Source: a virus
DNA length: 20,312 nt
Virus record (IMG/VR): IMGVR_UViG_3300031951_001505
Coordinates: 1-20,312 of that record
Reading direction: 5' to 3' (one strand)
A program made the translations under genes and the position numbers. The notes below the pieces were generated by a model. The model saw nothing but the letters and a program-made list of their open reading frames with translations. It ran no database searches and was not told the DNA's origin. This document shows positions 14,012-20,312 of the stretch, piece by piece. Every line of letters starts with the position of its first letter. Position 1 is the stretch's first letter.

Positions 14012-14408
14012 TATGGAAGAATTAGTTAAAACCTACTTGACTATTAGGAACGAGCGTGAAAAGATTGAGGCTGAATTTAAAGAGCAGGACGCTGCACTAA
14101 AAGCCGAGATGGCGACACTAGAGCAAGCGATGTTGGCGGGGTGCAATGAGATCAAGGCAGACAGTATCAGAACCCCTCATGGCACCATTATGAAAAAACT
14201 TTCAGAAAGGTTTACTTGTTCAGACCGCGATAACTTCAACAAATTCGTGCTTGAGCATGGCGCTGTTGAATTGTTCGCTGCACATTTACACCAAAGTAAT
14301 TTTAAAGAATTCATGTCTGAGCGGCATCATGAAGGTTTACCGCCCGGTGTGAACGTGATGCGTGAATTTACCATCACAGTTAAGAAGCCCACAGTTAAAT
14401 TAAGTTAA
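14004..14408 (+). CDS. Coiled-coil phage protein, 134 aa
   Basis: The start is ATG 14004, with GGAGG at 13993-13997 six bases before it; the helicase gene ends at 14011, an 8-bp overlap. Residues about 5-45 form a coiled coil rich in Glu, Lys and Arg. A globular part follows with ADSIRTPHGTIMKKLSERF and a long LFAAHLHQSNFKEFM helix, ending in a beta strand (FTITVKKP). This plan is common in small phage proteins coded near recombination genes, in some ways like Gam-type or nuclease-inhibitor proteins, but I cannot assign a family. Confidence 0.75.
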   Translation: MNDMEELVKTYLTIRNEREKIEAEFKEQDAALKAEMATLEQAMLAGCNEIKADSIRTPHGTIMKKLSERFTCSDRDNFNKFVLEHGAVELFAAHLHQSNFKEFMSERHHEGLPPGVNVMREFTITVKKPTVKLS

Positions 14409-14417
14409 GGAAAAATT

Positions 14418-15251
14418 ATGAGCACAGAACTCGCAACCATTTTGGCAAACAACCCACTGATGATTCAGACGGGTGTTGATGAAGATACCACAGCGGTAGC
14501 TGGCGGTGGTGGTAATCAGACTAAGCGCCTTTCAATCAAGGGCGGTGTGTTCCGTAAGATGGTCGGTGGTAAGGAAGTCGGTGCTATCGAAGACCGTCAC
14601 ATGAACATTATCTTCGTGAAGATGGCACACAGCGCGTCGCGTCAATGCTACGAGGGTACATATGAAGAAGGAAAAGTCGCATCACCCGTTTGCTGGTCTA
14701 ACGATTCCGTTAAGCCTGATGCTGATGTTGAATCTCCCTGCGCTCCGTCTTGCGACGTCTGCCCTAATTCCGCAAAAGGTTCTAATGATTCGGGTGTTGG
14801 TGCGAAATGCAAGCTGTCATGGCGTACCGCTGTCGTCCTCCCGCAAGACCCTAGTGGTGACGTATTGGAATTCGTTGTCCCGGCAGCATCGACTTTTGGC
14901 AAGGAAGAGAATGGACGCTGGCCTTTTAAAGCATATATAGGAATGCTTGCGAACAACAACGTGTCGAAAGGTCGTGTTGTGACTAAGGTTCAGTTCGATA
15001 CCAAGGTGCAGTTTCCTAAAGTGTTGTTCTCCCCATCGGGTGCAGTTGACCCCAACGACTACGACACCGTTGCCGCACAGGGTAAGACTCCGGCTGCTGA
15101 AGCTGCGATCAAGCTGACTGTGTACAAGAAGAAAGAAACAGGGGAAGAAGTGTCAGTGGCAGAACCGACAGTGCGTGAATCAACCAAACGCGCTCCGGCA
15201 CAAGCAACAGATGCTACTGATGTAATTAAAAAGTGGACTAAGAAAGCATAA
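14418..15251 (+). CDS. Candidate ssDNA-binding protein with cysteine cluster, 277 aa
   Basis: The start ATG 14418 follows AAGGA (14407-14411). A GGGG-containing N-terminal arm leads to KRLSIKGGVFRKMVGG, then beta-rich segments. Cysteines at 77, 92, 108, 112, 115 and 131, with CAPSCDVCPNSAKGS at the centre, look like a zinc site. The C-terminal 60 residues (Ala, Thr, Lys-rich, ending DVIKKWTKKA) look flexible. Phage proteins of this layout, with an IKGG..F start and a CxxxCxxC pattern, are found next to polymerase and helicase genes. I take it as a possible ssDNA-binding protein, by context and by analogy with the zinc-binding T4 gp32. No direct family evidence is visible. Confidence 0.55.
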   Translation: MSTELATILANNPLMIQTGVDEDTTAVAGGGGNQTKRLSIKGGVFRKMVGGKEVGAIEDRHMNIIFVKMAHSASRQCYEGTYEEGKVASPVCWSNDSVKPDADVESPCAPSCDVCPNSAKGSNDSGVGAKCKLSWRTAVVLPQDPSGDVLEFVVPAASTFGKEENGRWPFKAYIGMLANNNVSKGRVVTKVQFDTKVQFPKVLFSPSGAVDPNDYDTVAAQGKTPAAEAAIKLTVYKKKETGEEVSVAEPTVRESTKRAPAQATDATDVIKKWTKKA

Positions 15252-15259
15252 GGAGAACC

Positions 15260-15574
15260 ATGTCGCGGCCATACAGTACGAAGTTTTTGAGTGAGCTAGA
15301 TAGCGTGGATGACACCTACCGCATTGGTTACAGAATGGCGAAGCTGTGTGTAGCAGCAAACCTGCCAGCCAAGTATGTAGCTGAAGCGGTAGAAGTTTCT
15401 CGCGCCACTGTTCATAACTGGTTTCGCGGCGCGGTGTTGCGTGGTAAAAACGAAGATATAGCTTTGGCTTTCATCAGGCTTATAGAGAAGGACTTGGAGG
15501 CAGGAGTATTACCCGTCAAGTCTGTGAAGGGAGCCAAAGCCTATATTGAAGACATGATTGGTAGACCGATTTAA
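15260..15574 (+). CDS. HTH DNA-binding protein, 104 aa
   Basis: Residues 36-57 (PAKYVAEAVEVSRATVHNWF) are a classical helix-turn-helix with recognition helix SRATVHNWF, preceded by a helical AKLCVAANL segment and followed by RGKNEDIALAFIRLIEKDL. The size, 104 aa, suits a phage transcription or replication regulator, and similar proteins are known in podovirus-like genomes. Clear AAGGAG at 15251-15256 lies three bases from ATG 15260, a short spacing. It is the last gene before a 174-bp non-coding gap and could bind there to control the primase gene, which is speculation. Confidence 0.75.
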   Translation: MSRPYSTKFLSELDSVDDTYRIGYRMAKLCVAANLPAKYVAEAVEVSRATVHNWFRGAVLRGKNEDIALAFIRLIEKDLEAGVLPVKSVKGAKAYIEDMIGRPI

Positions 15575-15748
15575 CGGGGAAAAGCGGATGCTGTGGAATA
15601 AGGCAGACAATTAATAAGTGCGAATTGTTAGTTGTCATAGCGCACCTCGCTAGGGGGTGTTGCCGAATATCTTGGCTATAACAGACGTAGCGAGTACCCC
15701 ACCCATTAACTAGGCAGGAGAAATCCTGCCTTTCTTGTCTCTGCGGAT
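15575..15748 (+). other. Structured gap before the primase gene
   Basis: These 174 bases show no convincing gene. They hold an inverted repeat CTCGCTA (15646-15652) and TAGCGAG (15688-15694); a competing pairing GGGTG (15655-15659) with CACCC (15700-15704); and a final hairpin with T-rich tail. A 9-codon ATG frame at 15594 was not treated as a gene. An attenuator leader, a small RNA, or part of a replication origin next to the primase all remain possible. Confidence 0.55.
15712..15740 (+). terminator. Terminator-like hairpin just before the primase gene
   Basis: AGGCAGGA (15712-15719) and TCCTGCCT (15724-15731) pair perfectly around a GAAA tetraloop and are followed by TTCTTGTCT, a T-rich tail. 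It ends nine bases before the primase start codon, which has no strong ribosome binding site. It therefore either terminates upstream transcription and is bypassed, or acts as an attenuator of the primase gene. Confidence 0.65.
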
Positions 15749-18625
15749 ATGATAAAACAATTTTACGAGAAAGCATTGCCTTCGCAGGGCGTCTACTGTG
15801 TGGCAAAGATAGACAACAAACGCACCACACAGAGATTTGCGGAGTCCATAGATGATGTCGAAAATCTTGCAAGACAGTTTGCGCTGGAAAAAGCTAACGT
15901 CTACGTCGCCCTTGCATCCTTCGACGGTTATTCAAGGAAGGCAGAGGATGCGCAATTCCTACGTTCATTCTTCATCGACTTGGATGTTGGAGTATCAAAG
16001 GCACAAGTTAAACGTGGCTATGTATCTCAATCCGAGGCGCATATTGCCCTACAAGTCTTCTTGGCTAGAACAGAATTACCGCCCCCCGTCATCGTCGATT
16101 CTGGCACAGGAGTACATGCCTATTGGTTCTTCGACAGGGACATTCCTGCTAAAGAATGGAAGCCGTACGCTGAGAAATTCAAGGCGCTATGTATCGAGAA
16201 CGACTTATACATCGACCCAGTTGTTACAGCAGATGTGGCGCGGATCATGCGCTGTCCTGAGACGTTTAATTACAAGACTACTCCACCTAGTAAGTGCGAA
16301 GTAATCACTGACGAACTGCCTGTCTACTCGTTCGATGAGTTTAAAGAATTCTTAGGGATAGTAGAAGAAACGCCAGCGGAAATCCTAAAGAACCTGCCAA
16401 AAGGTTTGGACGAGGATACCAAGGCGTTGATGAAGCTCGACAATCAGGAGACCTCCTTTGAAAAAATTGCCATTAGAAGTCTGGAAGGCGATGGATGCGA
16501 ACAAATCAAATGGGCAATTGAAAATTCTACAACTCTTCCGGAACCTGTCTGGACAGCCGTCTTATCCATTGCACAACATTGTATCGACCGCGATGAGTCT
16601 ATCCATAGACTATCAGAGGATTATCCCGGCTATGATGCGGCAGAAACGGAACGCAAAGCTACACTGCGCCAAGGAAAACCCTATTCCTGCACAGTCTTCG
16701 ACAACGAAAACCCCGGCATCTGCGACACCTGCAAGTACAAGGGCAAGTTTACCAACCCTCTCGCGCTCGGACGAATCATCAAAATTGCGCAAGCCCCTAA
16801 AGAGGACGCAGTTCGGCAGTACGAGAATCCCGAAGATATTCCAGCGAACGTAATCCCTGACCATCCACAGGCGTTGTTCCCCTACTTCAGGGGCGAGACA
16901 GGCGGCATTTACTATCAGCCGCCGCCCAAGGTGGACAAGAAGGGTAACAAGACAGAGCAAGACGCGCAGCTAATCTACCCCCATGAGTTGTTTCCGATAC
17001 GCCGGATGTACAGCAAAATGGACGGCGAGATTTTGATGATGCGCCTTCTGTTGCCTAAAGACGCACCGCGTGACTTTATGATCACCACTCGAAGCCTGAA
17101 TGCGTCTGACGAGTTCAAGAAGGCAATCGGTTTTATGGGTATCGTGGGTAACGCAGGTAAGCTACAACACATCATGGGATACATAATGAAATGGGGTCAC
17201 TACTTGCAGACTCAGGCAGAAGCCGAGTTGATGCAGATGCAGATGGGCTGGACGGAGCCAGTAGGCGACGAGCGACTGGGCCGAGAGTATGTCATCGGTA
17301 ACAGTTTAATTAAAGCAAACGGGAAGATTGTCCCAACGCCTGCGTCACCTATGGTTCGCAGTGTGGCAAAACACTTTGAGCCGAAAGGCAGCTTTGAAGT
17401 CTGGCGCGAATGCGCTCAGCAGTTGAACCGCCCAACGATGGAGATGCACGCGTTTGGCACGCTGATTGGTCTGGGTTCGCCTCTCATGCCCCTGACTTCT
17501 ACACCGGGCGCGGTCGTTAGTTACACTGGTAAATCAGGCAACGGAAAGACCGGCGCGTTGTACGCAAACTTGAGCGTCTGGTGTAACCCAGTCGGTATCT
17601 CTGTGTTTGATGCAACGAATAACGGCTTGAACCAACGGTACGTGACTCTAAAGAACGCAGCGTTCGGCGTTGATGAAGCGCATACCCGTAAGCTAGAAGA
17701 ACTCAGCAAGATGGTTCACGCTATCTCGCAGGGTAAAGCCAAAATCAGGATGATGGGGTCAATCAACGCTGAACGGGAGCATGAACTCTTAGCGTCGGCG
17801 ATTGCCATGATGACCTGTAACGTGCCACTGCTGGATATGATTATGTCCAACAACTCTATGGCAACAGGCGAGATGGCGCGGATGATTGAGTTTCTTGTAA
17901 TGAAGCCACAGCTATTGATCGACGAACCGAGCTTTGGCCCCAAAGTCTTTGACTTGTTCAAGTACAACTACGGTCACGCTGCGCGTAAGATTATCCCTGC
18001 CTACTTTACCCACGGCGAAGTAGCCTTGAAGCAGATGGTGGATGAGTGGATTGCCCGGTTTAAACGAGACTTTGGCAACGACGCGATCTATCGCTTCTAT
18101 GAGAACATTATTGGGGCAACTATGGCAGGGGGTATGGTAGCCAACGAGTTTGGCATCATTGAGTATGACCTAGAGCGCATTTACGCTAAAGTCTGCGGTG
18201 AGATGATTAATATCCGAGATAAGGTGGTGAACCTTGGCGAGACCGATTACTCGTCGTTGATCGGTGACTTCATCAATAAATACTACACAGGCATTCTGGG
18301 CATCAACGACGGCAAGGTAACGATGGAGCCGAGAACTAGCCTTGTAGGAAGAATTGATTTAGCTACAGGTCTGGTCACTGTTTCCACAACTGAGTTTAAG
18401 AAGTATCTGACTGAGAAGCATGTTAGTTCACGCGAATTCGAGCAGAACATGCGGGAGAAGAAAATACTGGTCGATGTGAAAAAATCCCGCTTGGACGCTG
18501 GCTGGAAGCAAGCGCTGAGTATTCTTGATAAGAACATGAATGTGAACACCTATGTCTTTGCGACCCAAATCCCAGATGCTTTCTTTGCCGCCGATGGACA
18601 TGGAGAAGCTAACGGAGGAACCTGA
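15749..18625 (+). CDS. Primase-polymerase/helicase fusion, 958 aa
   Basis: This protein joins a priming half and a helicase half. The N-terminal part carries archaeo-eukaryotic-type primase motifs: FIDLDVG with D77 and D79, SGTGVHAYW (118-126, H123) and VARIMRCPETFNYK (163-176). A cysteine group, C314, C325 and C328, lies between the halves and may bind zinc, as is common in phage primases. The C-terminal half has P-loop GKSGNGKT (594-601), Walker B VDEAH (D642, E643) and a TCNVP sensor, fitting DUF927-like or SF3-like helicases. A winged-helix-like tail (about 880-945) follows. It is a complete replication primase-helicase. ATG 15749 is the only plausible start, although it lacks a strong ribosome binding site. 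Confidence 0.88.
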   Translation: MIKQFYEKALPSQGVYCVAKIDNKRTTQRFAESIDDVENLARQFALEKANVYVALASFDGYSRKAEDAQFLRSFFIDLDVGVSKAQVKRGYVSQSEAHIALQVFLARTELPPPVIVDSGTGVHAYWFFDRDIPAKEWKPYAEKFKALCIENDLYIDPVVTADVARIMRCPETFNYKTTPPSKCEVITDELPVYSFDEFKEFLGIVEETPAEILKNLPKGLDEDTKALMKLDNQETSFEKIAIRSLEGDGCEQIKWAIENSTTLPEPVWTAVLSIAQHCIDRDESIHRLSEDYPGYDAAETERKATLRQGKPYSCTVFDNENPGICDTCKYKGKFTNPLALGRIIKIAQAPKEDAVRQYENPEDIPANVIPDHPQALFPYFRGETGGIYYQPPPKVDKKGNKTEQDAQLIYPHELFPIRRMYSKMDGEILMMRLLLPKDAPRDFMITTRSLNASDEFKKAIGFMGIVGNAGKLQHIMGYIMKWGHYLQTQAEAELMQMQMGWTEPVGDERLGREYVIGNSLIKANGKIVPTPASPMVRSVAKHFEPKGSFEVWRECAQQLNRPTMEMHAFGTLIGLGSPLMPLTSTPGAVVSYTGKSGNGKTGALYANLSVWCNPVGISVFDATNNGLNQRYVTLKNAAFGVDEAHTRKLEELSKMVHAISQGKAKIRMMGSINAEREHELLASAIAMMTCNVPLLDMIMSNNSMATGEMARMIEFLVMKPQLLIDEPSFGPKVFDLFKYNYGHAARKIIPAYFTHGEVALKQMVDEWIARFKRDFGNDAIYRFYENIIGATMAGGMVANEFGIIEYDLERIYAKVCGEMINIRDKVVNLGETDYSSLIGDFINKYYTGILGINDGKVTMEPRTSLVGRIDLATGLVTVSTTEFKKYLTEKHVSSREFEQNMREKKILVDVKKSRLDAGWKQALSILDKNMNVNTYVFATQIPDAFFAADGHGEANGGT

Positions 18626-18803
18626 GTGGATTTTTCCGTATGACTATATGGCAATAGGGGAAAGTTTTTTTATTCCTACGCTGCGCCCTGCCCAGATGAC
18701 CTACGTGGCGGACATCGCCGCCAAGAAGTCACGCATCAAAGTAAAGATATTTACCTGTGAGAAGGAAGGGCACCTAGGGGTACGTGTGTGGCGTACCGCC
18801 TAG
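18600..18803 (+). CDS. Small conserved phage protein, 67 aa
   Basis: The frame has ATG codons at 18552, 18594 and 18600; the last gives the size usual for this protein type, whose core is YMAIGESFFIPTLRP, an AAKKSRIKVKIF strand and HLGVRVWR. No ribosome binding site of the usual spacing precedes any of them, so translation probably depends on the primase gene, which overlaps by 26 bp. Proteins of this pattern are small phage hypotheticals, possibly DNA-binding. The stop TAG (18801-18803) lies in a CCTAGG shared with the stop of the opposite-strand gene. Confidence 0.7.
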   Translation: MEKLTEEPEWIFPYDYMAIGESFFIPTLRPAQMTYVADIAAKKSRIKVKIFTCEKEGHLGVRVWRTA

Positions 18804-20312
18804 GGTTCTACCCCGTAAGCTTTATACAAGTCAATTAGACGGCGCTTTTCAAAATCTTGCTGTAAGACTATATTTTTAACCAGCGCAGTGCGAGTACGTG
18901 GGTCAAGCCCTTCCATAGCCCGCCACTTATTTGCTTGTTCACGTAGGTCTTTAAGTCTGCCATTTACATCGTGATCGTACATCTTTGTTAGCATTTGGTC
19001 TAACGGGTTCTTAGCCATGTATTCAGAATACTCTAATGGGTGATCGGATTTAAGCATCTTCACGTATTTACTACGCTCTTCTAAGTCAGATTCAACCCGT
19101 GACCATTCCCTTGCATCGAAGTTAGCTTTTGTACCAAAGAAACTATCCAAAATCATAAGGTCGGTTTTAGGATTGAAATCTTTCTTATCGCTTGCCCAAA
19201 GTCGTACGTTATTAACGTTTTGCACCAAGCGCGTTGCACCGTCAGCGTAATTGTTTGCAAAGAAGTACAGCGAGTTGGGGCTGACATCATATCCGCTAAA
19301 CTTTAGCCACCAGATTGCAGCGTCCTTGTATAGCTCTGGGATGTTGTCCCCGCCGGTATAAGCGTCACCGAGTCGTGATGTACGGTCGTTATAAATCTTA
19401 CGGCCCAGAGCGTCCACGTTCATGGTGTATTCAACCAACGGACGCGCAAACGACGGCATCATAGAGTCGATCAAGAACGGTAGAGGCTTTTCAACCGGGT
19501 TTATACGTGACACGGGCAGAGGCAGGAACGAGTCCATGCCGATGACAAACATGTTTGAAATAAGATCGCCCGGTCGTGTGTTGCCATTAAATATGGAAGC
19601 CATCTGCGCTCCCATAGCAGCTAAGCCGCCAAGACCGAAGCCCCAAGGTATTTGCACTATTTTGTCCGTGCCGGGGATGGGGAATCGTGCAAAGCGAGTC
19701 CAACGGGACATATCGTCAACAGCAGTCTTGTTGCGACCTAGATCGTCATCGTCAGCCATCATCAAAGACATGAGGTATGCAGTTACGCCCATACCGACCA
19801 GCGCAACCGACATTACACGGGCACTCGTCTTTGCCTTAGAGTAATTCTCGCGGTAGGTGGCAACTGCTTCATCCATCTTGGCAAGCTCTGCTTTTAGCTC
19901 CTTCTCTTTAGTGGCACCTACTCCCTTTGACAACTCTTGCCGGATATTTGCGGCACGGGCGTACTCAGGTGTGCTTATCACAGCGCGTTCGACATTCATG
20001 TTGAGCGCCGGGGCTATTGCATCAATCGCGCGCACCGCGCCTGTGGCACTTGGTCTAAAGAACATGAAGAACGCGCCAAGCGCCTTACCCCACTGACCGA
20101 CTTGTTCAAAGTTGGCTAGGTTCTTGGCGTAGGCAGAGGCAGTGACAATCGCTGCTTTTTCAATCTCAGCTTTGTTCTTAGTCGGGTCTTTCTTGGTAAG
20201 CCGTGCGATCTCATTAGCTTTGGTCACTCGGTATGACGCTACCCTAGCTGAGAGTTCGAAAGTATCGATCCACATGTCGAAGTACTTATCGATTTTTTCT
20301 TTCCCATTAAGA
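18800..20312 (-). CDS. C-terminal part of a large polyvalent virion-associated protein, 5' truncated
   Basis: The minus-strand frame has no stop up to the right edge, so the gene begins outside the window; ATG 20273-20275 is only an internal methionine. The visible part is about 503 residues. It resembles the LPD38-type large polyvalent protein domain: FELSARVASYR, NFEQVGQWGKALGAFFMFFR, and a hydrophobic region (VMSVALVGMGVTAYLMSL) followed by ADDDD, then GFGLGGLAAMG. Phages place such domains at the end of very long proteins thought to be internal virion or ejection proteins. It is the only minus-strand gene and marks the change from the early to the structural side of the genome. Confidence 0.75.
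   Translation of the reverse strand, partial: LNGKEKIDKYFDMWIDTFELSARVASYRVTKANEIARLTKKDPTKNKAEIEKAAIVTASAYAKNLANFEQVGQWGKALGAFFMFFRPSATGAVRAIDAIAPALNMNVERAVISTPEYARAANIRQELSKGVGATKEKELKAELAKMDEAVATYRENYSKAKTSARVMSVALVGMGVTAYLMSLMMADDDDLGRNKTAVDDMSRWTRFARFPIPGTDKIVQIPWGFGLGGLAAMGAQMASIFNGNTRPGDLISNMFVIGMDSFLPLPVSRINPVEKPLPFLIDSMMPSFARPLVEYTMNVDALGRKIYNDRTSRLGDAYTGGDNIPELYKDAAIWWLKFSGYDVSPNSLYFFANNYADGATRLVQNVNNVRLWASDKKDFNPKTDLMILDSFFGTKANFDAREWSRVESDLEERSKYVKMLKSDHPLEYSEYMAKNPLDQMLTKMYDHDVNGRLKDLREQANKWRAMEGLDPRTRTALVKNIVLQQDFEKRRLIDLYKAYGVEP

Noticed and set aside
15594-15620. Nine-codon frame MLWNKADN as a leader peptide
   Set aside because: A purine-rich GGGGAAAAG precedes it, but the peptide is too short to support and has no run of regulatory codons.
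18626-18643. GTG with a good GGAGG upstream at the end of the primase gene
   Set aside because: The frame stops after five codons, so the ribosome binding site does not serve a gene in that frame.
19422-19844. Plus-strand frame of 140 codons opposite the virion-associated gene
   Set aside because: It mirrors the minus-strand coding sequence, which has the recognisable domain.
1-20312. CRISPR array, tRNA genes, insertion sequences
   Set aside because: No spaced short repeats, no T-loop consensus in a cloverleaf context, no transposase motifs and no terminal inverted repeats were seen. The Cas4-like nuclease alone does not imply a CRISPR system.

Overview
The window is a stretch of a tailed-phage (Caudoviricetes) genome: short genes packed end to start with ATGA/GTGA/TAATG junctions, phage-typical families (NinX/DUF2591 tail end, DUF3310, VRR-NUC, phage family A DNA polymerase, RecB/Cas4-like nuclease, SNF2 helicase, primase-helicase) and, at the right edge, the C-terminal part of a large virion-associated polyvalent protein. 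It could equally be a prophage or a free phage: no integrase, attachment site, lysis, terminase or capsid gene is in view. Clear Shine-Dalgarno sites, a good sigma70-type promoter and NinX/DUF3310-type genes suggest a Gram-negative, probably proteobacterial host; this is inference.

Layout. 1-895: end of a NinX-like gene and four small genes, the last a possible 25-aa membrane peptide. 896-1014: a strong promoter (TTGACT, 17 bp, extended TATACT) whose -35 box lies in a palindrome. 1015-5694: a five-gene block with a DUF3150-like protein, a MoxR-type AAA+ ATPase, a HExxH metallopeptidase/VWA protein and two proteins I do not recognise. The first two genes carry nearly identical 31-bp leaders. 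5691-9147: a run of small accessory genes, among them a VRR-NUC nuclease, an HTH-DUF3310 protein, an NrdR-like zinc-ribbon protein, two one-pass membrane proteins and a protein with a sigma-region-4-like helix-turn-helix. 9147-12180: DNA polymerase, an iron-sulphur-type PD-(D/E)XK nuclease, a small unknown gene and an HNH-like protein. 12181-12424: a structured non-coding gap. 12425-15574: SNF2-type helicase, a coiled-coil protein, a candidate ssDNA-binding protein and an HTH protein. 15575-15748: a second structured gap ending in a terminator-like hairpin directly before the 958-aa primase-helicase gene. 18800-20312: the only minus-strand gene, running off the right edge and ending inside the same CCTAGG as the plus-strand gene that meets it.

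Together the right two thirds encode much of a self-contained replication set: priming and unwinding (primase-helicase), synthesis with proofreading (PolA), a candidate ssDNA-binding protein, remodelling (SNF2 helicase) and recombination nucleases. The left block looks like a separate ATPase-driven chaperone or remodelling module, with its own promoter, of unknown target. It is the most promising candidate here for an undescribed system.
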